Origin: Marinobacter sp.
GTDB lineage: Bacteria > Pseudomonadota > Gammaproteobacteria > Pseudomonadales > Oleiphilaceae
Length of the DNA stretch: 64,000 bases
Reading direction: 5' to 3'
Assembly: GCA_018402255.1 (NCBI GenBank)
Contig: JAGYIS010000009.1
Location: forward strand, 186,001-250,000
The notes under the pieces were generated by a model that saw only the letters and a program-made list of their open reading frames with translations, made no database searches and was not told where the DNA came from. Every line of letters starts with the position of its first letter. Positions within the stretch are counted from its first letter, which is position 1. Below, in pieces: positions 28,067 to 37,274 of this stretch. A program made the translations under genes and the position numbers.

Positions 28067-29203
28067 ATGGCGGAAGAGAACGACAACAGTCAGGAGAAAA
28101 CCGAAGAGGCAACCCCCCGACGACTTGAGAAAGCGAGGGAGGATGGCCAGACGGCCCGTTCAAAAGAGCTTGCTACCATGGCTGTGTTGCTGGCGGGCGC
28201 TGGCGGCTTGCTGATGTTTGGTGGCAGCCTTGGCGCAACGCTTGAAGGCATTATGCGCGACGCTTTCATCCTGGAACGCGCAGCCATTTACGATACCCGG
28301 CACATGAGTGTCCAGCTGATTCTGTCGGCGAAAGCCGCTGCCTTTGCTTTGTCCCCGATCCTCATCATGTTGTTGATTGCCGCGATTGCCGGCTCTATTG
28401 GCATTGGTGGCCTGTTGTTCAGCGCCAAGGCAATCGCCCCGAAGGCTAACCGGATGGATCCGATCAAGGGGCTGGGCCGGATGTTCTCCATGCGTTCACT
28501 GATTGAACTGGTCAAGGCCATCGCCAAGGTGGGGCTGGTGCTGTCGGTGGCCATTCTGATCCTGAACCTCAGGACGGAAGATTTGCTGAGCATTGCTGAA
28601 GAGCCGGTCGTGCCGGCGATGGCCCATGTGGTCTGGACGATGGCCTGGAGCTTTTTCCTCTTGGCGTGTGCGACGATCATTATCGCCATCATCGATGTGC
28701 CGTTCCAGATTTACGATCACCAGAAGAAGCTGCGAATGACCAAGCAGGAGGTCAAGGACGAATACAAGGACACGGAGGGCAAACCGGAGGTCAAAGGGAA
28801 GATTCGTCAGTTGCAGCGTGAGATGGCTCAGCGCCGGATGATGCAGGATGTGCCGACGGCGGACGTGGTGATTACCAACCCGACCCATTATGCGGTGGCG
28901 CTGAAGTACGACCAGATGTCGATGGGTGCGCCGGTGGTGGTGGCCAAGGGCGCGGATGAGATGGCCTTCAAGATTATGGAGGTTGCGCGGGCGAACAAGG
29001 TGGAGATTTTGCGTACGCCACCGCTGACCCGGGCGGTGTATCACAATTCGGATATCGGGCAGGAGATTCCGGACGGTCTGTATATGGCCATTGCACAGGT
29101 GCTGGCCTATGTGTTCCAGCTGCGCCAGTTCCGCAAGGGGCGCGGTGACAAGCCGGGTATGCCGGACTTTCCGATTCCGCCGGAGATGCGCAGAGATATT
29201 TGA
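28067..29203 (+). CDS. flhB: Flagellar export switch protein FlhB
   Basis: FlhB of 378 residues, which switches export specificity after self-cleavage. Four membrane helices lie in the N-terminal part. The cytoplasmic domain contains the autocleavage NPTH motif (Asn271-Pro-Thr-His274) and the gate-proximal MTKQEVKDEYKDTEG segment. Last gene of the fliL operon. Downstream lies a cloverleaf-like inverted repeat, then the convergent uraA. A detached paralogue of its C-terminal domain is encoded at 49213-49527. Confidence 0.96.
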   Translation: MAEENDNSQEKTEEATPRRLEKAREDGQTARSKELATMAVLLAGAGGLLMFGGSLGATLEGIMRDAFILERAAIYDTRHMSVQLILSAKAAAFALSPILIMLLIAAIAGSIGIGGLLFSAKAIAPKANRMDPIKGLGRMFSMRSLIELVKAIAKVGLVLSVAILILNLRTEDLLSIAEEPVVPAMAHVVWTMAWSFFLLACATIIIAIIDVPFQIYDHQKKLRMTKQEVKDEYKDTEGKPEVKGKIRQLQREMAQRRMMQDVPTADVVITNPTHYAVALKYDQMSMGAPVVVAKGADEMAFKIMEVARANKVEILRTPPLTRAVYHNSDIGQEIPDGLYMAIAQVLAYVFQLRQFRKGRGDKPGMPDFPIPPEMRRDI

Positions 29204-29244
29204 TTGGGGAGTTCGTTCTGTTCAAGCCTGTTGACTGGGGTGCA

Positions 29245-29354
29245 CAATGGGCATGAGAGGGCTTTCCAAAAACCGCTACAAGCACATCCATGTGCGCTTT
29301 TCTCAGGCCATCCTTGGCCTTCGATATTTTTGGAAAGCCCTCTCACGCCCATTG
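29245..29354. repeat. Long inverted repeat with two internal hairpins (cloverleaf/cruciform-like)
   Basis: Arms of 28 nt (29245-29272 and 29327-29354) are complementary except for one position that still allows a G-U pair. The enclosed 54 nt contain two further perfect 6-bp hairpins: GCACAT/ATGTGC (29282-29295, 2-nt apparent loop) and AGGCCA/TGGCCT (29305-29320, 4-nt loop). It fills the space between convergent flhB and uraA, so it could act as a bidirectional terminator. The architecture also resembles a MITE or REP/BIME-type repeat. Only one copy was noticed in the window. Confidence 0.85.
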
Positions 29355-29376
29355 TCTCAGCGTTGGGCGATTCCGC

Positions 29377-30633
29377 TCAGTCTTCTTTGTGTTCGTAAAT
29401 CCGTTTGCCCCAGGCTTCCTTGTCGCCTGGCAGGATCAGGTTCAGGGCGATAGCCGCCACCGCGCACAGGGCGATGCCCTCGAGCTGGCCCAAGGCCATA
29501 TTACCGATGCCGAACACCAACGTTACGCCCACAATGACCAGGTTGCGTGGCTGGGACAGGTCGACCTGGTGGCGGATCAGGGTGTTCAGGCCGACCACGG
29601 CGATGGAGCCGAACAGCAGGCACAGGATGCCGCCCATGACCGGCACCGGAATGGTCTGCAGTGCTGCGCCGAATTTGCCGACGAAGGCCAGGACGATGGC
29701 AGTACCCGCTGCCCACCACATGACTTTCGGATTGAAGTTGCGGGTCAGCATGACCGCGCCGGTGACTTCTGAGTAGGTGGTGTTGGGCGGTCCGCCCAGC
29801 AGGGAGGCGGTGCTGGTGGCCAGGCCGTCGCCCAGCAGGGTGCGGTGTAGGCCGGGCTTTTCAAGGTAGTTTTTGCGAGTGACGTTGCCGATGGCCAGGA
29901 CGTCACCGATGTGTTCGATGGCCGGGGCAATCGCTACCGGGATCATGAACAGGATGGCGCCCCAGCTGAAGGCGGGGGCGACGAAGTTGGGGACGGCAAA
30001 CCAGGCGGCTTCCTGAACCGGGGTGGTGTCTACGATGCCGGCAAACCACGACAGGATGTAGCCGACAATCACGCCGAACATGATCGGGATCAGTCGGAAA
30101 ATGCCTTTTGCCCAGACCGACATGACGATGGTCACCGAGAGCGAGATCATGGCGATCCAGATCGCGGTGTTGTAGGGGACGAGTTGGGCTGCGCCGTCTC
30201 CGGTGCGACCAGAGGCCATGTGCACGGCCACCGATGCCAGGCCCAGGCCGATGGTCATGATAACGGGCGCGATAACCACGGGCGGCAGCAGGCGGGTGAC
30301 AAAACCGGTGCCGCGCAGGCGCACTGCGCCGGAGAGCAGGATGTAGAGAATACCCGCTGCCATCAGGCCGCCCAGAGTTTCTTCAAGGCCGAATCGACCT
30401 TTGGAGGCGATGATCGGTGCGATAAAGGCAAAGGAGGATGCCAGGAAAATGGGGATCTGACCGCCGGTGACCACGTGAAAAATCAGGGTGCCGACACCGG
30501 CGGTGAACAGCGCGACGTTCGGATCCAGCCCGGTGATCAGCGGCATCAGTACCAGGGCGCCGAAGGCGACCAGCAGCATCTGGGAACCTGCCAGGGCCTG
30601 CTTCCAGGTGGGGTCGTTGGTGTGGTCCTGCAT
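29377..30633 (-). CDS. uraA: Uracil/xanthine permease (UraA family)
   Basis: Protein of 418 residues of the NCS2/NAT family, a proton-coupled uracil importer with about 14 membrane segments. Seen: GGQIPIFLASSFAFI near the N-terminus and the family's conserved PAIEHIGDVLAIG motif containing the substrate-contacting Glu-His. It starts 2 bp downstream of upp on the same strand, so the pair forms a pyrimidine-salvage operon that lies antiparallel to, and splits, the flagellar cluster. Confidence 0.93.
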   Translation of the reverse strand: MQDHTNDPTWKQALAGSQMLLVAFGALVLMPLITGLDPNVALFTAGVGTLIFHVVTGGQIPIFLASSFAFIAPIIASKGRFGLEETLGGLMAAGILYILLSGAVRLRGTGFVTRLLPPVVIAPVIMTIGLGLASVAVHMASGRTGDGAAQLVPYNTAIWIAMISLSVTIVMSVWAKGIFRLIPIMFGVIVGYILSWFAGIVDTTPVQEAAWFAVPNFVAPAFSWGAILFMIPVAIAPAIEHIGDVLAIGNVTRKNYLEKPGLHRTLLGDGLATSTASLLGGPPNTTYSEVTGAVMLTRNFNPKVMWWAAGTAIVLAFVGKFGAALQTIPVPVMGGILCLLFGSIAVVGLNTLIRHQVDLSQPRNLVIVGVTLVFGIGNMALGQLEGIALCAVAAIALNLILPGDKEAWGKRIYEHKED

Positions 30634-30635
30634 GA

Positions 30636-31274
30636 TCAGACGTCCTTCTGCTTGGTGCCGAAGATCTTGTCGCCGGCGTCACCCAGGCCCGGCAGGATGT
30701 AGCCTTTCTCGTTCAGGCGCTGGTCTACCGAGGCGGTGTAGATCGACACATCGGGGTGTTTTTCCAGCACCTTCTTGACGCCTTCCGGCGCGGCAACCAG
30801 CACCAGTGCCCGTATCTCGGTGCTGCCGGCTTTTTTGAGCAGGTCAATGGTGGAGATCATCGAGCTTCCTGTGGCCAGCATCGGGTCGATAATCAGCGCC
30901 ATGCGCTGGTCCAGCTCGCCCACCAGCTTTTCCAGATAGGTCTCGGCCTCGAGGGTGGTTTCGTTACGGATCTGACCAACCACGCTGACCCGGGCCACCG
31001 GAATCAGGCTCAATACACCATCCAGCATGCCAAGGCCGGCGCGCAGGATGGGTACGATGGTGATTTTCTTGCCGTGAATTTTTTCCACGGTGACCGGTCC
31101 GGCCCATCCCGCGATGGTTTCTTCCTGAAGCGTGAAATCTTTGGTCGCCTCGTAGGTCAGCAGGGTGCCAACTTCCTGCGCCAGTTCACGAAAGTTTTTG
31201 GTGCTGATGTCAGACCGGCGCATCAGGCCGAGTTTGTGTCGGATCAGGGGGTGCTTCACTTCGTGAATGGGCAT
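30636..31274 (-). CDS. upp: Uracil phosphoribosyltransferase
   Basis: UPRTase of 212 residues. It converts uracil and PRPP to UMP. The PRPP-binding motif reads [13 protein letters not shown], and the C-terminal uracil-binding region includes [13 protein letters not shown]. The ATG at 31274 is preceded by AGGTGA. A GTG 9 bp further upstream also opens the frame but overlaps that site. First gene of the upp-uraA operon, divergent from flhA. Confidence 0.95.
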   Translation of the reverse strand: MPIHEVKHPLIRHKLGLMRRSDISTKNFRELAQEVGTLLTYEATKDFTLQEETIAGWAGPVTVEKIHGKKITIVPILRAGLGMLDGVLSLIPVARVSVVGQIRNETTLEAETYLEKLVGELDQRMALIIDPMLATGSSMISTIDLLKKAGSTEIRALVLVAAPEGVKKVLEKHPDVSIYTASVDQRLNEKGYILPGLGDAGDKIFGTKQKDV

Positions 31275-31399
31275 TGCGGTCACCTGTGTGTTCGGATGTT
31301 CGGGCTTGGATGCTGATGCATTAATTGGCGCAAGGATACCGTATCTCGAAGCCTGCGTCAGGCACTGTCCGGGCCGGAAATGGCAAATTTTGTAAGGTC

Positions 31400-31414
31400 T
31401 GGTACGGATCTTGC
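31400..31414 (+). promoter_or_regulatory. Sigma-54 promoter of flhA
   Basis: TGGTACGGATCTTGC: exact -24/-12 spacing and consensus TTGC. It lies ~85 bp upstream of the flhA ATG at 31499 and within any longer reading of the frame, which supports the downstream start. flhA is a FleQ/RpoN target in Pseudomonas. Confidence 0.82.
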
Positions 31415-31498
31415 GAACACTGTCCTGAAACGGTGCCCCGCGTCAGTTTTTCGACCCTGACCTACCAGGCAGCACGGCAAAGCGGAGAAGTATTGAGT

Positions 31499-33673
31499 AT
31501 GGACAGAGCGTTAGTCCTGAGTAATGTCAAAACCCTGACGCGGGGCAGTATCGGCGTTCCCCTGATGTTGATGGGGTTGTTGGGTATGATGATCCTGCCC
31601 ATGCCGGCCTTTCTGCTGGACGTGTTCTTCACGTTCAACATCACCCTGTCTATCGTAATTCTGTTGGTGTGTGTGTACGCGCTCAGGCCCATGGAATTTG
31701 CCTCTTTCCCAACCGTGCTCCTGGTGGCGACGCTGCTGAGGCTTGGCCTGAATGTCGCCTCTACCCGAATTGTCCTGCTGGAGGGCCACGAGGGTGGCGA
31801 TGCGGCGGGTAAGGTTATTGAATCCTTCGGTGCGGTGCTGATTGGCGGCAACTATGCCGTTGGTCTGGTGGTGTTCGCCATTCTGATGATCATTAACTTT
31901 CTGGTGGTGACCAAAGGTGCCGGTCGGGTTTCCGAAGTCAGCGCCCGCTTTACGCTTGACGCCATGCCAGGCAAGCAGATGGCGATCGATGCCGACCTCA
32001 ACGCAGGCTTGATTAACCAGGAAGAGGCAAAAAGCCGGCGCCTGGAAATTTCGCAGGAAGCTGACTTTTACGGGTCGATGGACGGTGCCTCCAAGTTTGT
32101 TAAAGGCGATGCCGTTGCAGGGTTGTTGATTCTAGCCATTAACATTATTGGTGGTGTCGCTATTGGTATGGTCCAGCATGGCCTTGATTTTGGCCTGGCC
32201 ATGGAGCGTTACGCCCTGCTGACCATCGGTGATGGTCTGGTTGCCCAGATTCCGTCGCTGCTGCTGTCAACGTCTGCCGCCATCATGGTGACGCGGGTGA
32301 CCGCAAGCCAGGATATGGGCGGGCAGATCATTCATCAGATGTTCAACGCGCCCAAGGCCATTGGCATTGCCGGTACCATTCTTGTCATTCTCGGTCTGGT
32401 GCCGGGAATGCCCCACGTCGCCTTTCTCGGGCTTGGCATGCTGGCCATTGGTGCTGCCTGGATGATCTGGAAGAAACAACAGCAAACCATCGAAGAAGAG
32501 GGCGCATTCGCCGGCCGTCCTGGTTTTGCCGGAGGTGCGTCTCGCTCCGGTAACGAAATTGTGCAGGACCGCTCTGGCGGTGAGGGGCACGCTTTGCCCG
32601 CTCCGGGTGAAACTCGCGAACTGGGCTGGGATGACGTTGCAACCGTTGATATCGTCGGGCTGGAAGTAGGCTACAGGTTGATTCCGCTGGTGGACAAGTC
32701 CCAGGGTGGCCAGTTGCTGAGCCGCATTAAAGGCGTCCGCAAAAAGCTGTCGCAGGACCTGGGCTTTCTGATGCCATCGGTGCATATCCGTGACAACCTG
32801 GACCTGATGCCAAACGTCTATCGAATCACCCTGATGGGCGTGACCATTGCCGAGGCGGAAATTCACCCGGAGCGGGAACTGGCCATCGATCCGGGCCAGG
32901 TGTTCGGCAAGGTTGAAGGCATTGCCGGCAAAGATCCGGCGTTTGGTCTGGACGCCATCTGGATAGAGTCAGACAAGAAAGATCAGGCGCAAACCCTTGG
33001 TTACACCGTGGTGGACGCCAGTACAGTTGTGGCGACCCATCTTAACCAGATTCTGCAGAAACATGCCCACGAACTGATCGGCCACGAAGAAACCCAGAAA
33101 TGGCTGGATCAGCTGGAAAAAATATCACCCAAGCTGGCTGAAGAGCTGGTGCCGTCGTCGGTTTCGATCAGCATCCTGCTCAAGGTGCTGCAGAACCTGC
33201 TCAAAGAGGAAGTGCCGGTTCGCGATATGCGCTCCATCGCGGAAGCCATTGTTAACGTACATCCGAAGAGTCAGGACCCGAAGCTACTGACCATGCTGGC
33301 CCGGCAATCGCTCCGGCGGATGATTGTTCAGAGTATTTGTGGCAGCGATGCGGAAATCCCGGTGATCACTCTCGATCCGGATCTGGAACAGTTATTGCTT
33401 AAGTCTGTTCAGCAGAGTCAACAATCCGGCGGACAGGATGATATTGGCCTGGTGCTTGAGCCCAACATGGTCGAAAAGCTGCAACGTTCTCTCCAGGACA
33501 GCGTTCAGCGCCAGGAAATGTTGGGCAAGCCCGCCATCCTGCTGGTTTCCGGGCCGTTGCGGCCAGTGCTGGCGAAATTTGCCAGCTACGGGGTAGAGCG
33601 CTTGCACGTGCTCTCGTATCAGGAAATCCCGGATAACAAACAGATCACGATAGTCGCCTCTGTTGGCCAGTAA
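31499..33673 (+). CDS. flhA: Flagellar export gate protein FlhA
   Basis: FlhA of 724 residues, the nonameric export engine. The N-terminal half has about eight membrane helices with the FHIPEP-family region (TVLLVATLLRLGLNVASTR, KGAGRVSEVSARFTLDAMPGKQMAIDAD). The cytoplasmic C-terminal half binds export chaperones. The start at 31499 (MDRALVLSNVKTL) follows GGAGAAG and lies downstream of the sigma-54 promoter, so an ATG/GTG further upstream is excluded. It begins the second flagellar segment after upp-uraA. Confidence 0.95.
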   Translation: MDRALVLSNVKTLTRGSIGVPLMLMGLLGMMILPMPAFLLDVFFTFNITLSIVILLVCVYALRPMEFASFPTVLLVATLLRLGLNVASTRIVLLEGHEGGDAAGKVIESFGAVLIGGNYAVGLVVFAILMIINFLVVTKGAGRVSEVSARFTLDAMPGKQMAIDADLNAGLINQEEAKSRRLEISQEADFYGSMDGASKFVKGDAVAGLLILAINIIGGVAIGMVQHGLDFGLAMERYALLTIGDGLVAQIPSLLLSTSAAIMVTRVTASQDMGGQIIHQMFNAPKAIGIAGTILVILGLVPGMPHVAFLGLGMLAIGAAWMIWKKQQQTIEEEGAFAGRPGFAGGASRSGNEIVQDRSGGEGHALPAPGETRELGWDDVATVDIVGLEVGYRLIPLVDKSQGGQLLSRIKGVRKKLSQDLGFLMPSVHIRDNLDLMPNVYRITLMGVTIAEAEIHPERELAIDPGQVFGKVEGIAGKDPAFGLDAIWIESDKKDQAQTLGYTVVDASTVVATHLNQILQKHAHELIGHEETQKWLDQLEKISPKLAEELVPSSVSISILLKVLQNLLKEEVPVRDMRSIAEAIVNVHPKSQDPKLLTMLARQSLRRMIVQSICGSDAEIPVITLDPDLEQLLLKSVQQSQQSGGQDDIGLVLEPNMVEKLQRSLQDSVQRQEMLGKPAILLVSGPLRPVLAKFASYGVERLHVLSYQEIPDNKQITIVASVGQ

Positions 33674-33730
33674 GGCGTGCAGAGCAACGCGGTCAGCCGG
33701 ATACGGCTTGCCGGTGGAGGATGAGGCATC

Positions 33731-35059
33731 ATGAAAGTACAACGGTTTTTTGCAAAATCCATGGCCGAGGCTCTCAAGCAGGTCAGTCATGAAATGGGGC
33801 CCGATGCCGTTATTCTGTCCAATCGACGGGTGGATGGGGGTGTCGAAATTGTGACAGCCCTGGATTATGACGAAAACATGGCGCGTCAGCGCCTTGGCGA
33901 AAAGGCCGCGCAGGCGACCAATGGCTCCAGATTGGCGGAAATGCAGGCCGATCAGCATCGCCGCCTGGAGGAGGAGTTGGACCGTTCCCGCAGCCGGATC
34001 CGGGAGGTGCGTGAAAAGCGCGCCAGCGCGGGTTCTGATTTCGGTCGCGCCATGACCGGTGGGCATGCGGAGGCGGTGTCTCCCGATGGCTTGTTTGACT
34101 CCGCTCGTGGTAATCACGATGCCGACATGGCAGCCGTTGCACACACGGGCGGTTATTCCGGTGAGCTTGCGACCATGAGGGCAGAGATCAACTCCCTCAG
34201 GGAACTGGTCAGCGGTCGGGCGCCTGTTGCTGAGCCTGCGAGCACAGTGAATCCAGCCAGCGCCGTTCAGCAGCGGTTGGCTGAGCGACTTCAGGAGTTT
34301 GGTCTTGGCGCTGAGCTGTCGACCTCTGTGTCGCGCCAGCATCGTGCTGGCCGCCTCGAAGACGGCTGGAAGCAGTCTCTCAAAATGCTGGCAACCGGCG
34401 TCAAAACGGCTCGCGAGCATTGGCTTGAGGCCGGTGGCGTGTTCGCACTGGTCGGGCCTACCGGTTCCGGAAAAACCACCACCATTGGCAAGTTGGCGGC
34501 CCGCTACGTGCTGGAGCACGGGCCGGACTCACTGGCGCTGGTGACGACGGATCGCTACCGAGTGGCGGCTCATGAGCAGTTGTTCGTGTTCGGCAGAATC
34601 CTGAATGTGCCGGTTCGAGTGGTTGACGAAAGCCACTCGTTGGACGACATTCTGGATGAGCTGTCTGATCGCCATCTGGTTCTCATTGATACCGCCGGAC
34701 TGACCAGCTCTGATCGTGGCTACCAGGAACAACTGGCGGAGTTGGCCCGTAGCGATCACAATATTCGTACGCATCTGGTGGTGTCTGCCACCAGTCAGCC
34801 ACGCATCATGAAATCCGTGTGGCATTGCTATAAGATGGCAAACCTTGCAGGCTGCGTCATGACCAAGATTGATGAGGCCCTGACCTTGGGTGAATCATTG
34901 GGCTTTGTCATGGAAACCGGTTTGCCGGTGGCCTGGTACACCGATGGCCAGAAGATTCCGGAAGACCTGCATCGGGCGGAAGCGATTCCTCTGGTGCGAA
35001 TGGGCGTTGAGCGCCTGAAAACATTGCAGCGCGATCAGGCCGTTGCGGAAGGGGCCTGA
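33731..35059 (+). CDS. flhF: Flagellar placement GTPase FlhF
   Basis: SRP-type GTPase of 442 residues that sets polar flagellar location. The basic N-terminal B domain and a variable linker (about 1-200) are followed by the NG domain: G1 GPTGSGKTTT (242-251), TTDRYRVAAHEQL (G2), LIDTAGL (G3) and MTKIDEALTLGE (G4). Works with FleN to limit and position flagella. 57 bp after flhA, likely same transcript. Confidence 0.94.
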   Translation: MKVQRFFAKSMAEALKQVSHEMGPDAVILSNRRVDGGVEIVTALDYDENMARQRLGEKAAQATNGSRLAEMQADQHRRLEEELDRSRSRIREVREKRASAGSDFGRAMTGGHAEAVSPDGLFDSARGNHDADMAAVAHTGGYSGELATMRAEINSLRELVSGRAPVAEPASTVNPASAVQQRLAERLQEFGLGAELSTSVSRQHRAGRLEDGWKQSLKMLATGVKTAREHWLEAGGVFALVGPTGSGKTTTIGKLAARYVLEHGPDSLALVTTDRYRVAAHEQLFVFGRILNVPVRVVDESHSLDDILDELSDRHLVLIDTAGLTSSDRGYQEQLAELARSDHNIRTHLVVSATSQPRIMKSVWHCYKMANLAGCVMTKIDEALTLGESLGFVMETGLPVAWYTDGQKIPEDLHRAEAIPLVRMGVERLKTLQRDQAVAEGA

Positions 35060-35135
35060 TGGCCGGGCCGCAAAGGCAGCGCTCACTTACCAGCCCTGCG
35101 CCGACACAAGAACGCAGTAAGAGACTGAAAACAGT

Positions 35136-35948
35136 ATGAGCAGATCACATCCGGTTCAGGTGATTGCAGTTACCGGCGGCAAGGGTGGTGTCGGTAAAAG
35201 CAACGTGTCCGTTAACCTCGGTATCGCGCTGGCCCAGAAGGGCAGGCGAGTGGTTTTGCTGGACGCGGATCTTGGTCTTGCCAATATTGACGTATTGCTC
35301 GGTATTACAGCCAATCGAAACATTCACGACGTGCTGAACGGCGAATGTGATCTCAAGGATGTGCTGGTGAATGGTCCCGGTGGCATCAAGATTGTGCCGG
35401 CGTCGTCTGGTACCCAGCGGATGACCCAGTTGAGCCCGATGGAGCATGCCGGACTGATCAACGCCTTCAGCGAGCTGGGCGATCAGATTGATGTGCTGAT
35501 TGTCGACACGGCCGCAGGCATCTCCGAATCGGTAGTAAGCTTCCTCCGGGCCTCTCAGGAGCTGCTGCTGGTGGTTTGTGATGAGCCAACGTCCATCACC
35601 GATGCCTACGCCCTGATCAAGCTGATGAATCGTGATTACGGTACTGACCGCTTCCGCATTCTGGCAAACCAGGTGCGCAATGAGCAGGAAGGTCGGCATC
35701 TGTATGAAAAACTGACCCGTGTCACCGAGCGTTTTCTCGATGTGGCACTACAATATGTAGGTATCGTGCCTTACGACGAAGCCGTGAAAAAAGCGGTGCA
35801 GCGACAGCGGGCAGTGCTGGACGCCTATCCACGGGCCAAGGCCTCATTGGCGATTCGTGCGCTCGCGGATAAAGTTGACAGCTGGCCGTTACCTTCCTCG
35901 CCTCGGGGGCATCTCGAGTTCTTTGTGGAGCGGCTCGTCGAAGCCTGA
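35136..35948 (+). CDS. fleN: FleN (FlhG/YlxH-type) MinD-like ATPase, flagellar number regulator
   Basis: MinD/ParA-type ATPase of 270 residues. Deviant Walker A KGGVGKSN (16-23), LLDADLGLANIDVLLG, and LIVDTAAGIS (Walker B). FleN inhibits FleQ and counts flagella. It lies between flhF and fliA, the order conserved in polar flagellates. No clear promoter was seen in the 76 bp after flhF. A distinct ParA-type ATPase (parC) occurs at 43149. Confidence 0.95.
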   Translation: MSRSHPVQVIAVTGGKGGVGKSNVSVNLGIALAQKGRRVVLLDADLGLANIDVLLGITANRNIHDVLNGECDLKDVLVNGPGGIKIVPASSGTQRMTQLSPMEHAGLINAFSELGDQIDVLIVDTAAGISESVVSFLRASQELLLVVCDEPTSITDAYALIKLMNRDYGTDRFRILANQVRNEQEGRHLYEKLTRVTERFLDVALQYVGIVPYDEAVKKAVQRQRAVLDAYPRAKASLAIRALADKVDSWPLPSSPRGHLEFFVERLVEA

Positions 35949-35979
35949 TCTGAATCCAGTCCAATAAGAAACCGGATAC

Positions 35980-36723
35980 ATGACATTGGCGAAAGATCTG
36001 GGAATCTATCATCAGGGCGGCGCAAAAGGCGCTTCAGCACTCATTGAAGAGCATGCGCCGCTGGTCAAGAAAATCGCCCTTCATCTGATGGCCCGCCTCC
36101 CGGCCTCGGTTCAGCTCGAAGATCTGATGCAAGCCGGCATGATCGGCTTGCTGGAAGCTGCGCAGCGTTATTCCTCTGGTAAAGGCGCCACCTTTGAAAC
36201 CTATGCGGGCATCCGGATACGCGGTGCCATGGTTGATGAGATCCGCAAGGGCGATTGGGTACCGCGGTCTGTGCACCGCAATGCCCGGCGCATTGCGGCT
36301 GCGATCAAGACAGTAGAAGACCGCAATGGGCGGGAAGCTCAGGATGCTGACGTTGCCGAAGAGCTCGGAATTGAGTTGAGCGAATACCATGCTTCGTTGG
36401 CCGACGCCAACAGCAGTCGACTTTTTAGCCTCGATGAGCTCAATGAATCCGGCGAGCTGCCGATACAAGAAGCAGAGGCCAGTGATAACCCACTGGATGG
36501 TTTCGCAAGCGGAGCCTTTCAGAAGAGTCTGGCGGAGGCCATAGAGGCGCTTCCAGAGCGGGAAAAGCTGGTGCTGAGCCTGTATTACCAGGAGGAACTC
36601 AACCTCAAGGAAATCGGCGCAGTGCTGGGAGTCAGTGAAAGCCGTGTCAGCCAGATTCACAGTCAGGCCGCTCTGCGCCTGAGAGGGCGCTTGTCGGATT
36701 GGCGTGAAGATGACACAGAATAG
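35980..36723 (+). CDS. fliA: Sigma-28 (FliA), flagellar late-gene sigma factor
   Basis: FliA of 247 residues. Region 2 includes DLMQAGMIGLLEAAQRY and GAMVDEIRKGDWVPRSV. Region 4 helix-turn-helix is LNLKEIGAVLGVSESRVSQIHSQA. It recognises TAAAGTTT-N11-GCCGATAA promoters, one of which is seen upstream of parC. FlgM, its anti-sigma factor, is not encoded in the window. 31 bp after fleN. Confidence 0.96.
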   Translation: MTLAKDLGIYHQGGAKGASALIEEHAPLVKKIALHLMARLPASVQLEDLMQAGMIGLLEAAQRYSSGKGATFETYAGIRIRGAMVDEIRKGDWVPRSVHRNARRIAAAIKTVEDRNGREAQDADVAEELGIELSEYHASLADANSSRLFSLDELNESGELPIQEAEASDNPLDGFASGAFQKSLAEAIEALPEREKLVLSLYYQEELNLKEIGAVLGVSESRVSQIHSQAALRLRGRLSDWREDDTE

Positions 36724-36879
36724 ATGGGGGTTGTCAGTCTCGGCAGCCAACTCCTGTGTAGATTTTGGTAACCGGCGCTTTACAACGCGGCCAAACACCA
36801 CACAATAAGCGGTTAACGCAGCGGCCTGCTAGACTTCAAAGGCTGAATGAAATCCGGGTGTTACTGACTGGAGGTCCCA

Positions 36880-37263
36880 TTGGACAAGAACATGAAAATT
36901 CTCATTGTGGATGACTTTTCCACAATGCGACGAATCATCAAAAATCTGCTCCGTGATCTTGGCTTCACCAATACTGATGAAGCGGATGACGGCAACACCG
37001 CGTTGCCCATGCTTCGAAGCGGCAAATACGACTTCCTGGTGACTGACTGGAACATGCCTGGCATGTCAGGTTTTGATCTCCTGAAAGCGGTGCGAGCCGA
37101 CGAGAACCTGAAGAACCTGCCAGTGCTGATGGTGACGGCTGAAGCCAAACGCGATCAGATCGTGGCGGCAGCACAGGCGGGCGTAAACGGCTATGTAGTG
37201 AAGCCCTTTACCGCGGCAGTGCTGAAGGAAAAGATCGAAAAAATCTTCGAGCGAATCCAGTAA
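36880..37263 (+). CDS. cheY: Chemotaxis response regulator CheY
   Basis: Single receiver domain of 127 residues. The acidic pocket is in [11 protein letters not shown], the phospho-acceptor is Asp56 (VTDWNMPG), then MVTAEAK (Thr/Ser switch) and Lys in VVKPF. The start is probably TTG at 36880, correctly spaced from GGAGG at 36870-36874. The ATG at 36892 would be 17 bp away. CheY-P binds the FliM N-terminal peptide to reverse the motor. The 156 bp before it contain no promoter I could identify with confidence. Confidence 0.95.
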   Translation: MDKNMKILIVDDFSTMRRIIKNLLRDLGFTNTDEADDGNTALPMLRSGKYDFLVTDWNMPGMSGFDLLKAVRADENLKNLPVLMVTAEAKRDQIVAAAQAGVNGYVVKPFTAAVLKEKIEKIFERIQ

Positions 37264-37274
37264 CCAAAGGTCGG

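Noticed and set aside
29290..29772. Open frame running from the cloverleaf repeat into uraA antisense
   Set aside because: Most of it is the complement of uraA, and the rest is the palindromic repeat; no protein family.
33392..34519. Long open frame (375 codons) antisense to flhA end and flhF
   Set aside because: It lies opposite well-conserved flhA/flhF, has no recognisable domain, signal or ribosome-binding site, and fits the long antisense frames common in GC-rich genes.
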